This document shows, in pieces, positions 7,485 through 16,202 of a DNA stretch of 64,000 bases; the stretch's first letter is position 1; every line of letters starts with the position of its first letter. Position numbers and translations under genes: made by a program. The DNA is from a bacterium (GTDB lineage Bacteria; Armatimonadota; Fimbriimonadia; Fimbriimonadales; Fimbriimonadaceae). The stretch is taken from assembly GCA_013823945.1 (NCBI GenBank), contig PNMZ01000001.1, forward strand, positions 682,001-746,000, in the 5' to 3' direction. The notes below the pieces were generated by a model, which saw only the letters and a list, made by a program, of their open reading frames with translations, searched no databases and was not told the origin of the DNA.

Positions 7485-9473
7485 ATGCCAAATCTGCTTT
7501 TTGAGCTGGGATGTGAAGAAATGCCCGCGTCAGCCGTTGATCGAGCCACCGCCGATCTTCGCGACCAAATCACATCCCGACTAGCTGAAGCAGGACTTTC
7601 CTACTCAAACTCAGCCGCCCTCGGTACTCCTCGAAGGCTCATTGTCTCCGTCACAGACCTTCCCGAAAAACAACCCGACCGTGAAGAAGAAGCCCGTGGC
7701 CCGCGCACAGAAGCCGCTTTTGATGCTTCCGGAAATCCTAGCAAAGCCCTCGAAGGGTTTTGCCGTGGTCAAAGTGTTTCTCCCAAGAACACGATAACAA
7801 AAGATGGATACGTTTGGATAACGAGGTCAATACCCGGACAATCCACCGCTGACTTGCTCGCCAATCTGCTCCCTGAGGCAATTAAGTCCCTCAAATTTGA
7901 CAAAACCATGCGCTGGGGACTCGAAAAAGCCCGATTCGTCCGCCCGATCCGCTGGATTCTTGCTCGCCTAGGCGAAGAACCTGTTCATTTTGAATTGTTT
8001 GGAGTCGCGTCGGGCCTCACATCCCGTGGTCATCGTTTCATGGCTCCCCAAGAATTCATCCCCAATTCCTGGGACAATCACCTAGCCCTTCTCCGCGAGC
8101 ACTTTGTCGAACCCGATCCCGCCGAGCGACGCAAGCGGATCGTCACACAAGCCCAGTCAGTTGCCAGTGGAACCCCAGATCTCCCTGAAGCCTTAGTCAA
8201 AGAAAATGTCCACCTCACCGAATGGCCAACTGCCCACGAAGGAACATTTGCCGAATCATTTCTCACCCTCCCTGATCCGGTTCTCGTAACCGCAATGGCC
8301 AAGCACGAGCGCTTCTTTCCGGTTCGGGATCGAACTGGAAAAATTCTCAACAAATTCATCTCGATTCGCAACAATGGCGACGAAGCAAAGGTCAAAGCCG
8401 GCAATGAATGGGTTCTGAACGCCCGGTTTAATGACGCTCAGTTCTTTTACCGAGAAGACCAAAAGCGAACGCTCGATGATTTTCTATCTGATACGGAACA
8501 AATGCTTTTCCAAGAGAAATTGGGAACCATCCGCCAACGTGCCGATCGTCTTGCTCACCTAACAGTTGAAGTCAATCAAGCATTAGGTGGGACCAATAGA
8601 GACGATGCATTTAAAGCCGGACTCTATGCTAAAGCAGACCTCAGTACAGGTCTGGTCAGCGAACTCAGTAGCCTTCAGGGAATCATCGGCGGCGAATATG
8701 CGCGACGCGAAGGAATGCCCGAGGCGGTTGCCCAAGCAATTGGTTCGCAATACGCTCTGCCCGAATCTCTCGCTGATGAAAATCGGTTGGGAGTTGCCCT
8801 TCTCCTAGCCGATCAGATCGACAAACTTGCCGGATTTCTGGGACTCGGACTCGTGCCCAAAGGCTCCAGCGACCCGTTTGGCCTCCGCCGCGCAGCCAGC
8901 TTTATCATTCAAGGCGCATGGTTGACTGACGCCCCGCTAGACATCAAGACGTTGATTGAAAAAGCAACCGAGCAGTATAAGAAACAGAGCATTTCGCTTG
9001 ATCTTTTCAAGACAGAAGAAGCCCTTGCCGACCTTTTCCGAGGGCGGTACGAAGCACTCCTTCCGAATGTCGAACACGATGTCCACGCCGCCGCAGCATT
9101 GAATGGCTCCTGGCACCAGGTTTCCCGACCCCGTGAATACCTCTCCCGAACGCAAAAGCTTGCTGAGATCAAACAATCGCCCGAAACAGTTCAAACATAT
9201 ACTCGTCCTCTGAATATCCTCGCAGCTGCACGTGCAAAGGGCGAACTCGCAAAAATGGCGGTCAATCCCGAGGAACTCACTCCAGAGGGCCAAGCACTTC
9301 ACCAGGCTGTATCCGAGAGGCTCCCCCTCAAAGACGCTATTCACAATTTCTTCGAGTCAACGATGATCAACGATGAAGACTCTGCGGTCAGAGAGCGCAA
9401 TCAGACTCTCCTCCAAATGGTGGAAGAACTTCTGCTTGAAATCGGTGATTTCACTAAGCTTGTAATTGAATAG
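7485..9473 (+). CDS. glyS: Glycine--tRNA ligase beta subunit
   Basis: Beta subunit of the bacterial alpha2-beta2 glycyl-tRNA synthetase, which charges tRNA-Gly. 662 residues from the start MPNLLFELGCEEMPA, which matches the family's LLFEIGTEELP opening, so upstream in-frame starts are rejected. Further family stretches are KTMRWG, RPIRWIL, GHRF and the late LLADQIDKLAGFLGLG..GSSDPFGLRR. No clear Shine-Dalgarno is seen; a TACACT box about 9 bases before the ATG suggests a very short leader. The alpha subunit gene glyQ is not adjacent. The gene ends tail to tail with the hydrolase at 9474, with no spacer. Confidence 0.95.
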   Translation: MPNLLFELGCEEMPASAVDRATADLRDQITSRLAEAGLSYSNSAALGTPRRLIVSVTDLPEKQPDREEEARGPRTEAAFDASGNPSKALEGFCRGQSVSPKNTITKDGYVWITRSIPGQSTADLLANLLPEAIKSLKFDKTMRWGLEKARFVRPIRWILARLGEEPVHFELFGVASGLTSRGHRFMAPQEFIPNSWDNHLALLREHFVEPDPAERRKRIVTQAQSVASGTPDLPEALVKENVHLTEWPTAHEGTFAESFLTLPDPVLVTAMAKHERFFPVRDRTGKILNKFISIRNNGDEAKVKAGNEWVLNARFNDAQFFYREDQKRTLDDFLSDTEQMLFQEKLGTIRQRADRLAHLTVEVNQALGGTNRDDAFKAGLYAKADLSTGLVSELSSLQGIIGGEYARREGMPEAVAQAIGSQYALPESLADENRLGVALLLADQIDKLAGFLGLGLVPKGSSDPFGLRRAASFIIQGAWLTDAPLDIKTLIEKATEQYKKQSISLDLFKTEEALADLFRGRYEALLPNVEHDVHAAAALNGSWHQVSRPREYLSRTQKLAEIKQSPETVQTYTRPLNILAAARAKGELAKMAVNPEELTPEGQALHQAVSERLPLKDAIHNFFESTMINDEDSAVRERNQTLLQMVEELLLEIGDFTKLVIE

Positions 9474-10028
9474 CTACGACAGCGGATACTTCTTAACGAT
9501 TTGGAGAATCGTCTTGAATTCGTCCGTCCCTGCTTCACCTAGCCATTCATAGACCACACTTTCCGTATGGCAAACCCATGCCCCCGCATCGCGCAACCGC
9601 TTCACCGCCAGTTTATTTGCCTCTGCCGAGCGACTGGTCACCCCATCCATTGCTAAGAACACTTCGTATCCGGAGGCCAACAAGTCCAATGCCGTCTGGC
9701 AAACACAAATGTGGGTTTCGCATCCCACTAATATGACTTGCCGCGCCCCCGCGTCCTTGATCCGTTGCAAGAAATCAGGATTACCACAGCAAGAGAACGC
9801 CATCTTTGCCAATGCTGGACCTTCAATCATGCGGTCTAATTCTTCTTCGGTACCTCCCATCCGCTCGGGGTACTGGACCGTTGCAACAACTGGTACATCG
9901 AGTTGTCGTGCGCACTCAACCAAGAACTTGACCCGACCTAATGTTTTCTCGTACTCCAGGCAACCAGACATGAATTTTGGCTGAACATCAACCACGACAA
10001 CGATGGACTCTCCAGCAAAAATTCGCAT
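9474..10028 (-). CDS. Isochorismatase-fold hydrolase
   Basis: 184-residue cysteine hydrolase of the isochorismatase/nicotinamidase superfamily. The catalytic triad is visible: Asp in VVVVDVQPKF near the N-terminus, Lys in ALAKMAFSC, and Cys in ILVGCETHICVCQTALDLL, which also carries the cis-peptide region. The substrate cannot be told; the small YcaC/RutB-like size fits an amide or imide hydrolase. The start at 10028 overlaps the fumarylacetoacetase stop by one base (TAATG), favouring it over the ATG at 10061. It is the last gene of a three-gene minus-strand operon, where the neighbour suggests aromatic or organic acid catabolism. Confidence 0.82.
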   Translation of the reverse strand: MRIFAGESIVVVVDVQPKFMSGCLEYEKTLGRVKFLVECARQLDVPVVATVQYPERMGGTEEELDRMIEGPALAKMAFSCCGNPDFLQRIKDAGARQVILVGCETHICVCQTALDLLASGYEVFLAMDGVTSRSAEANKLAVKRLRDAGAWVCHTESVVYEWLGEAGTDEFKTILQIVKKYPLS

Positions 10029-11275
10029 TAGTTCACCGCCGGCACAATTTCGCCCGAGCACTCACCAAATCCAATTCGGAATCCAAGACCTTGGGCAAAA
10101 GCACTCATTGTTAAGACGTCCCCGTCTTCCAAAAACGTCCGAGACCCTCCTCCGGCGAGATCAAGAGGCTTGGCTCCGCGCCAGGTGAGCTCAAGCATTG
10201 ATCCATAACTTCCGGGCTCAGGCCCAGAGATCGTTCCACTTGCGTACAAGTCTCCAAACTCAATCGGCGTTCCGTTGCTCGTCTGGTGGGCAATTTGCTG
10301 GCTCATTGACCAATACAAATGCTTCGTATTGCTTTCGCAGATTTTTTCCCCGTTCAGATAGACCTCCAAAGCAATGTCAAAGTGCTGCTGACCTTGTCTG
10401 CGGAGATGAGGAAGCACTTCAGGATCTTGCTCCATCCCCTCAATCCGGAACGGCTCAAGCGCGTCCATAGTTACTAACCACGGTGAAACAGAAGTTGCAA
10501 ACGATTTACTTAAGAATGGGCCAAGTGGTTGATATTCCCAACGTTGGATATCTCTTGCCGACCAGTCATTAACGATGACCATCCCCAAAATATGTTCCTC
10601 GGCCGCTTTGCAGTTAATACGTTTGCCCATCTCGTTGCCTTCGGCAATGTAGAAACCCATTTCCAACTCAAAATCCATCTCTTTGGTTGGTCCATAGGTT
10701 GGCATTTCATCGTCTGCTCCTTTCGTCTGACCTTTTGGACGAATGATCTTTGTTTCACTTGCGACCACGCTGGAACTCCGACCGTTGTAACCGACAGGCA
10801 AATGTCGATAATTCGGCAACAACGGAGCCATATCCGGTCGAAACATTTTCCCAACATTGCTCGCGTGTTCAATTCCGGAATAGAAGTCTATGAAAGAAGT
10901 CGGCGGAATGGGCACTGTGAGTACCAGACTTTTTCGATCCAAAATTGCCGTCTTCCGCAACTTAGCATTGTCTTTCAGCTCGCTCGAACTGTCAACCAAT
11001 AAATCAAAAATCCGTTTGCGCAATGCCGAAAGGGAGTCCTTATCGAGACCGAAGAATCCATCCAGCCAAGGAAACTCCTCTTCGTCAAGTAACCCTGCTT
11101 CCATGAGCACGGGCAAGTCCAAGGCAAAATCCCCGATTGCACAGACCATTCCTTCGCCCCGTCCCTTGTGAACCGCAACCGCAAAGGGCAAATTCTGAAT
11201 TGGAAAATCCGAGTCAGGAGCAACTTCAATCCAGGATCGGGCATCCGCCGGAACAACAAACGGTGTCATGTTCAC
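10028..11275 (-). CDS. fahA: Fumarylacetoacetase
   Basis: Hydrolyses fumarylacetoacetate to fumarate and acetoacetate, the last step of tyrosine/homogentisate breakdown. 415 residues is normal. An N-terminal SH3-like domain (SWIEVAPDSDFPIQNLPF) precedes the FAH catalytic domain. Metal and active-site stretches include FYSGIEHA, MDFELEMGFYI, VNDWSARDIQRWEYQPLGPF and ISGPEPGSYGSMLELTW. The gene starts at a GTG (11275) that overlaps the previous stop as GTGA, or at ATG 11269. It lies between an unrecognised protein and an isochorismatase-like hydrolase. The other tyrosine-degradation enzymes are not in the window. Confidence 0.93.
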   Translation of the reverse strand: MNMTPFVVPADARSWIEVAPDSDFPIQNLPFAVAVHKGRGEGMVCAIGDFALDLPVLMEAGLLDEEEFPWLDGFFGLDKDSLSALRKRIFDLLVDSSSELKDNAKLRKTAILDRKSLVLTVPIPPTSFIDFYSGIEHASNVGKMFRPDMAPLLPNYRHLPVGYNGRSSSVVASETKIIRPKGQTKGADDEMPTYGPTKEMDFELEMGFYIAEGNEMGKRINCKAAEEHILGMVIVNDWSARDIQRWEYQPLGPFLSKSFATSVSPWLVTMDALEPFRIEGMEQDPEVLPHLRRQGQQHFDIALEVYLNGEKICESNTKHLYWSMSQQIAHQTSNGTPIEFGDLYASGTISGPEPGSYGSMLELTWRGAKPLDLAGGGSRTFLEDGDVLTMSAFAQGLGFRIGFGECSGEIVPAVN

Positions 11276-12168
11276 CAGTATCCCAGTTTTTTCAAACCGT
11301 CTACCGGCTCATCCACGCTACAGCTACCAAATCCTCCAAACCAGTCTTGGAACAACTCGATATCTTGTTCTGCTAAATCGTTCCCGCCAACGGAAATCCG
11401 ATGATCTACCAAGGTGATGAGTTTGCCATCTTCAACCGTCAATATCCGTTCAATTTCGGAGGTCGGAATATCACCTGCCAAAGCAAAAGCACTTGCCAAA
11501 CAGACATTCAAGAATCCATGCCGATGTACTCCTAATTCAGAATCCATGTGACGCAGAGGATCATGCAAACCCGCCGTCATTTTGAACGGAATCTCAATGC
11601 TCACCGCGGTATGGATGAAATGAGCCAAATCCGCTACCGAAGGGAACAGTTCCGCTGTCACCCCACCCGTCCGTGCCTTCGCACCAAAATTGGGATTGAC
11701 CGCCGCTAGATCATGCAAAGAATCCTCCAGGTGAGAATTCCACGCAAATTCAACATAGACATCATCCACTAATTCTCCCAAACCCGCCCGATCAATTGCC
11801 TTCAACGCTCTGTGGATTGGCCCATCCTCATGGGCAGAAACTTTTACTTCATATGCCCCAAATTCTAGATTCACACACCCCTCCATCCTCTGAATATCGC
11901 GCTCAAGGCTCGCCATTGTTTTGTCTGGCTCCTCCAGCGGATTACCGATGACAGAAACTCCTAGTCCCTCAATCCCTTTTCGCCGACACAAGGCATCCAA
12001 ATCTTGAAGCTTGTTGCTCGGGCAAACAAACAAATCCACCATCCAACTCCGGTCATCCTTTAGCCCAACAAATTCGGCAAGGGCTGCCTCTAGCTCGAGT
12101 TTCGCCGGCGGGAAAAGCCCCGCATAATCCACCATTCCGTCAAGCAACTGTGTCAGCAGTTTGTTCAC
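11272..12168 (-). CDS. Conserved-looking protein of unknown function upstream of fahA
   Basis: About 298 residues, soluble, not recognised as a named family. Features that look conserved are DYAGLFPPAKLEL near the start, a central FGAYEVKVS..., FGAKARTGGVTAELFPS, and FKMTAGLHDPLRH followed by HRHGFLNVCLA. The KTGG-like and TAGLHDP..H pattern suggests a TIM-barrel-type enzyme that binds a charged substrate; this is inference. It overlaps fahA by GTGA, so it likely works in the same pathway. The GTG at 12168 is chosen because it begins just before the conserved region; an ATG at 12249 would add 27 residues of unlikely sequence. The promoter should lie in 12169-12266. Confidence 0.6.
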   Translation of the reverse strand: MNKLLTQLLDGMVDYAGLFPPAKLELEAALAEFVGLKDDRSWMVDLFVCPSNKLQDLDALCRRKGIEGLGVSVIGNPLEEPDKTMASLERDIQRMEGCVNLEFGAYEVKVSAHEDGPIHRALKAIDRAGLGELVDDVYVEFAWNSHLEDSLHDLAAVNPNFGAKARTGGVTAELFPSVADLAHFIHTAVSIEIPFKMTAGLHDPLRHMDSELGVHRHGFLNVCLASAFALAGDIPTSEIERILTVEDGKLITLVDHRISVGGNDLAEQDIELFQDWFGGFGSCSVDEPVDGLKKLGYW

Positions 12169-12266
12169 ACTGGGAAGTTTATCCCCTTCGCAACCCCAAA
12201 GTCGGTACAATTTTAGTTCTGTTGCGCCACGATGATGTGTCGTTTCCATTGAAAACCAAGGTGCAA

Positions 12267-12836
12267 ATGATGCGTGTTTTGATTGCGGATGATGATCCGA
12301 TTATTCGTCTTGACCTCCGACAAATGCTTGAGAGTCTCGGCTATGAAGTGGCTGCCGAAGCCGAAGATGGACTCGTAGCTGTGAATCTGGCAAAATCGGA
12401 AACCCCAGATGTGTGCCTGTTTGACGTCAAAATGCCAAATCTCGATGGCATAGATGCGGCAACCCAAGTCGCCGAAGCAGGAATCGCTCCCGTCGTTCTT
12501 CTCACTGCATATAGTGACCAAGAACTCATCAATCGAGCCAAGGAGGCGGGTGTCTTCGGTTACCTTGTCAAACCATTCAAGCCCAGCGATCTCACCCCCG
12601 CAATCGAAGTTGCCCGCAGCCGATTTGAATCAAACATCGCTTTGAGCAGAGAGATAGCCGACCTCAGCGAACGTCTTGAAGCCCGACGAGCGATCGAAAA
12701 AGCAAAGGGAATCCTCATGCGCGAACATAGTCTCGACGAAGCAGAAGCCTATCGCCGAATTCAAACTCAGTCCATGAACGCCCGCAAGTCCATGAAAGAA
12801 GTCGCCGACGCGATTATTCTTGCCAACGACGTTTAA
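12267..12836 (+). CDS. Response regulator with C-terminal ANTAR RNA-binding domain
   Basis: 189 residues. The N-terminal receiver domain (1-120) has IADDDPIIR, the phospho-acceptor Asp53 in CLFDVKMPNLDG, and the switch and lysine residues in VVLLTAYS and GYLVKPF. A helical linker leads to an ANTAR domain at about 130-189 with RRAIEKAKGILMREH..EAEAYRRIQ, the motif that binds paired hairpins in leader RNAs and prevents termination, as in NasT and AmiR. No sensor kinase, NasS or nitrogen genes are nearby, so its RNA targets are unknown. ATG 12267 and ATG 12270 are both possible; AAGGTG precedes them. Confidence 0.9.
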   Translation: MMRVLIADDDPIIRLDLRQMLESLGYEVAAEAEDGLVAVNLAKSETPDVCLFDVKMPNLDGIDAATQVAEAGIAPVVLLTAYSDQELINRAKEAGVFGYLVKPFKPSDLTPAIEVARSRFESNIALSREIADLSERLEARRAIEKAKGILMREHSLDEAEAYRRIQTQSMNARKSMKEVADAIILANDV

Positions 12837-12892
12837 GCGCCAGGGCAAGGATAAGCCATGACATTCGACCAATTCCCTTCGTAGTATCGGTC

Positions 12893-14269
12893 GTGCCCAA
12901 TACTGCCCTCGTCTGGCTTCGCCGCGACCTCAGGCTTCGAGACCATACCGCCCTTGCCCAAGCGACCGCAACCCACGAAACCGTTCACATTGCTTTCGTT
13001 TACGACACAAATATTCTGGATCAACTCACCAACAAACACGATCGCCGCCTTCATTTTATTCACCAATCTCTCGAAGAAATTCATCGCAAAACTAGCTGCC
13101 TGATCACTCTCCACGGTGATCCAATTGAACTCATTCCCCGACTAGCGGACGAACTCAAAGTCGACACTATCATCGCTGCCCATGACGACGATCCATACGC
13201 CCTCGCCCGAGACAAAGTCGTTCGGAGCAAACTCCAAGACAGATTTACGACCGTCCTCGATCACCTGATCCGAGAAAAAAATCAGATACTCAAAGATGAC
13301 GGCACCCCTTACCGCGTTTTCACCCCTTACTCACGTGCATGGCGAAACTCAATAACTCCAAATGACTTCAGAGAGCGAACTCCTGATCTCACCAAAATCA
13401 AACCACCTAGCCAACTTGATACCGGCCGGCTTGGAAACCACCCTATAACAAAAATTGGGTTCGAACCGACAGAGCTCTGGCTTGCCTCTGGTGAAGACGC
13501 CGCACTTCAACGACTTCAAGACTTTCTTCCGCAAATTTGTGCCTACTCCCATAATCGGAACGATCCGTCAAAAAATGGTACTAGTGGCCTTAGCGTCCAT
13601 CTCCGATTCGGCACGATCAGTATTCGCGAATGTTTTCGCGCAGCGCAAACCCAGCCTGGCTCAACCAAATGGGAGACAGAACTGATTTGGCGTGAGTTCT
13701 ATCATATGCTCCTTGCAAATTTCCCCGAACTCGGAGAAGGCAAGACATTCCAACCTTCCACAAACGACATAAAATGGCCAGGCAATCCCGCTCATTTCGA
13801 AGCATGGAAAGCCGGTCAAACTGGTTATCCCCTCGTTGATGCCGCGATGCGCTGCTTCAAAGCCACCGGATGGATGCACAATCGCCTTCGCATGGTCGTC
13901 GCCATGTTTCTCACCAAAGATCTTCTCATCGATTGGCGACTGGGCGAGCAGTACTTCGCCGAAAATCTTCTCGACTTCGATCTCGCCTCGAATAATGGAG
14001 GATGGCAATGGTCTGCTTCAACGGGAGCTGATGCCCAGCCTTACTTCCGAATTTTCAACCCCATCCTCCAGAGTGAAAAATTTGATTCACAGGGAACTTT
14101 CATTCGAGAATGGGTGCCCGAACTTGCCACTTTAGACAATAAGAGCATTCACTGGCCGTTCCAGCCGGACGGCACCCGAACCTTGGAAACACCCCTAAAC
14201 TATCCCGACCCTATCGTCGTCCACAAAGACCAAAAAGACAAAGCAATCGCCCTTTTCAAGAAGCCTTAA
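12893..14269 (+). CDS. phr: Deoxyribodipyrimidine photolyase
   Basis: FAD-dependent, light-driven repair of cyclobutane pyrimidine dimers. 458 residues. The N-terminal photolyase domain starts ALVWLRRDLRLRDH, as in CPD photolyases. The C-terminal FAD-binding half carries LIWREFYHMLLANFP, GWMHNRLRMVVAMFLTKDLLIDWRLGE and NNGGWQWSASTGADAQPYFRIFNP, which are standard for the family. The start is a GTG at 12893. It follows the ANTAR regulator by 56 bases. Its stop overlaps the stop of the convergent small gene at 14266 through a shared TTAA. A cryptochrome role cannot be excluded, but the bacterial class I photolyase pattern is clear. Confidence 0.94.
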   Translation: MPNTALVWLRRDLRLRDHTALAQATATHETVHIAFVYDTNILDQLTNKHDRRLHFIHQSLEEIHRKTSCLITLHGDPIELIPRLADELKVDTIIAAHDDDPYALARDKVVRSKLQDRFTTVLDHLIREKNQILKDDGTPYRVFTPYSRAWRNSITPNDFRERTPDLTKIKPPSQLDTGRLGNHPITKIGFEPTELWLASGEDAALQRLQDFLPQICAYSHNRNDPSKNGTSGLSVHLRFGTISIRECFRAAQTQPGSTKWETELIWREFYHMLLANFPELGEGKTFQPSTNDIKWPGNPAHFEAWKAGQTGYPLVDAAMRCFKATGWMHNRLRMVVAMFLTKDLLIDWRLGEQYFAENLLDFDLASNNGGWQWSASTGADAQPYFRIFNPILQSEKFDSQGTFIREWVPELATLDNKSIHWPFQPDGTRTLETPLNYPDPIVVHKDQKDKAIALFKKP

Positions 14270-14544
14270 CCCAGCTGTCGTTGTTCACCTGACTGCAACA
14301 GGCACTTCTGGCATGCCCGATACTTCAACTCTTGGTCTTTTATCCTGAGAGTTGAGCCCGAGTCTTCCAAGGATCGTAACTCACTCTGAAGTTGAAGTAC
14401 TGCACCAACAATACAATCGAGTCGATTTTGGAGCTCGATGCAGTCCACTCCGCGATTTAGATCCAAAACCAGAAGAACCGCTTGGTCGTGGATTTGCCGT
14501 GTCTCTCGGTGGATTGCTCTTTGGAAAATATGAACATCCGACAT
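14266..14544 (-). CDS. Small unknown protein, paralogue of 14608-14835
   Basis: 92 residues, mostly helical, no signal peptide. Residues about 21-58 align with the next small protein: AVLLVLDLNRGVDCIELQ here against ELLVLDVKQGASSKDIQ there, then RLDCIVGAVLQLQ against RLSSMTGAMIQLE. This makes a tandem paralogue pair, separated by about 60 bases on the same strand. The C-terminus has a Cys pair CQKC. No family is recognised. The shared helix may form a small dimer or a bundle with a partner; that is inference. Confidence 0.5.
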   Translation of the reverse strand: MSDVHIFQRAIHRETRQIHDQAVLLVLDLNRGVDCIELQNRLDCIVGAVLQLQSELRSLEDSGSTLRIKDQELKYRACQKCLLQSGEQRQLG

Positions 14545-14607
14545 AGTTCAATAATCAGCGAACGGATCACGATCCCACAGCGTCAATATTGTTCAACTCA
14601 CAACAAG

Positions 14608-14835
14608 TTAAGTAATCCTTCTCTCACGCTTTGGTGACTCCAAATACCCCTCGAGCTGAATCATTGCGCCAGTCATTGAACTCAACCGACGCTGAATATC
14701 TTTACTGGATGCACCTTGCTTCACATCCAAAACGAGCAGCTCCGCTAACTGCAAAACATTCTTGGCCATTCGATCAACTAAGTCTGATGAATCCCCCTTC
14801 TTCAGGAAATGCTTTGCCACAAGTGCCATAGTCAT
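14608..14835 (-). CDS. Small unknown protein, paralogue of 14266-14544
   Basis: 75 residues, helical, with an acidic/basic mix and no membrane segment. The core LAELLVLDVKQGASSKDI followed by QRRLSSMTGAMIQLEGYLES is shared with the downstream neighbour. It is shorter at the C-terminus and has a basic tail (KRERRIT). The shared coding pattern, with different third bases and different residues at many sites, supports a real protein pair rather than chance ORFs. No function is recognised. Confidence 0.5.
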   Translation of the reverse strand: MTMALVAKHFLKKGDSSDLVDRMAKNVLQLAELLVLDVKQGASSKDIQRRLSSMTGAMIQLEGYLESPKRERRIT

Positions 14836-14935
14836 AGTCTAAGTGAACAAGAAAAAATCACAAAGAGTAAATCTTGCGGTATTCATAACAGGCCCAATCC
14901 AGTTGAACCCACAAAACCAGCCATAATTTTCCCCG

Positions 14936-15601
14936 ATGCAACGCCCGAATCCCTGGTACCGATTCGTCGCCTGGTTCTTCCGATACATCATCTACGGAAG
15001 CCTCGGCGGAGTACGCGTGCTCAATGCAGACCGAGTCCCCCATACCGGCCCGATCCTCATCGCTCCGATCCATTTCAGCACTGCCGATCCGCCTCTCATG
15101 GGTGCTGCCTGCCCGCGCCCCCTGCGCTTCATGGCAAAAAAAGAACTCTTCTTCTTCCCTCTCAAGTATTTCATCCGAAGTGTCGGAGCATTCCCGGTCA
15201 GTCGCGGCGAAGGCGATACCGCCGCTGTCCGACTCACCCTCGAACAATTGAAACTCGGTAATGGCGTTCTGATTTTTCCGGAAGGAACCAGAGGTGACGG
15301 CAAAACCCTCGGCAGCATCCAACTCGGATTGGCAATGATTGCCAAAAAGAGTGGAGCATTGATTGTTCCGGTTGGCATCAATGGGACTCAGCAAATGCTC
15401 CCCAAAGGACAAGCCATTCCCAAAAGAACTAAGCTCATCGTCTCATTTGGGCACCCATTCAGCTATGAAGAGATCGCAGTATCCTCAAATGAAAGAGAAA
15501 ACCGGAGTCTGTTCGTACAGGAGTTAACCAAAAGGTTACTTGCCGCCGCCGAAGAAACAGGCCTCCACCTGAGTCCGCCTAGAATCGACGCTGAAAGCTA
15601 A
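14936..15601 (+). CDS. plsC: 1-acyl-sn-glycerol-3-phosphate acyltransferase
   Basis: Adds the second acyl chain to lysophosphatidic acid to give phosphatidic acid at the inner membrane. 221 residues. Acyltransferase motif I is HFSTAD (His46 and Asp51, the HX4D pair); the first position before it is Ile instead of the usual Asn. The FPEGTRGDGK motif that binds glycerol phosphate is intact, as is the later IVPVGINGT. The N-terminal WYRFVAWFFRYIIYGSL segment probably lies on or in the membrane. It is a single gene, convergent with the barrel gene at 15579, overlapping it by 23 bases. Confidence 0.92.
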   Translation: MQRPNPWYRFVAWFFRYIIYGSLGGVRVLNADRVPHTGPILIAPIHFSTADPPLMGAACPRPLRFMAKKELFFFPLKYFIRSVGAFPVSRGEGDTAAVRLTLEQLKLGNGVLIFPEGTRGDGKTLGSIQLGLAMIAKKSGALIVPVGINGTQQMLPKGQAIPKRTKLIVSFGHPFSYEEIAVSSNERENRSLFVQELTKRLLAAAEETGLHLSPPRIDAES

Positions 15602-16202
15602 ACCCAACTGTTGGATCACCTTCACGGAACAAGTACTTGAGCGAGGCTCCTTGAAACGGCACAATCTCAACCCCTGCCGTGACCGAGTTCCGATCCGCCT
15701 CCCCAATCAGTCGAAATTCTTGTGAGAACGGCAGTGAAACGCTGTAGAAAACTCCCCCTCCATCCCGGCTCCATCCGCCGACCGTTAATATTGTTGGAAC
15801 ATTTTGGTTCAAATCGCCCCAATTTCCAAAATAGTAGCTGATTGCCGCATAAGCCGCAATCTCTCCCCGGGTCTGATCTGTGACGTCCAGAACCCCGAAG
15901 CTAATCCCAGGAGCAATGTCAGTGATCGGGCTCAAATAGTTATAACTCATGTTTAACCCCGGAGTGATCTTGTCAGAATCAAAGCTCTCACCCGAAATTT
16001 CAATCTCAAAGTTTTGAGTCAGACCGTATCCAATCCATCCAAAGGCGACATCGCGACTAGGAGTCGAAAGGAGCTCAAGCTTGACAACGCCTTCTGGAAC
16101 TTTTCGACCCTGAGGAGTCGTGATCAATCGATCTGCCATCACTGCAGATGGGATCACGAGCATCAGAGCAACCAAAACGGAGACATGCACCTTCACAGTC
16201 AA
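15579..16202 (-). CDS. Secreted beta-barrel-like protein
   Basis: 207 residues with a signal peptide ending near VMADRL. The mature part alternates strands and turns: FGWIGYGLTQNFEIEIS, GISFGVLDV, AAYAAISYYFGN, GGVFYSVSLPFS and the end VGFSFQRRF with terminal Phe. This is typical of a small outer-membrane barrel, loosely like YjbH/DUF940-type proteins. It overlaps the start of the acyl-CoA-dehydrogenase-like gene by 4 bases (16199-16202), so it belongs to the glcD-glcE operon transcriptionally. Its role is unknown. Confidence 0.62.
   Translation of the reverse strand: MTVKVHVSVLVALMLVIPSAVMADRLITTPQGRKVPEGVVKLELLSTPSRDVAFGWIGYGLTQNFEIEISGESFDSDKITPGLNMSYNYLSPITDIAPGISFGVLDVTDQTRGEIAAYAAISYYFGNWGDLNQNVPTILTVGGWSRDGGGVFYSVSLPFSQEFRLIGEADRNSVTAGVEIVPFQGASLKYLFREGDPTVGFSFQRRF

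Noticed and set aside
10510-11002. Long open frames on both strands inside fahA
   Set aside because: The fahA frame has intact catalytic motifs; the others are shadows.
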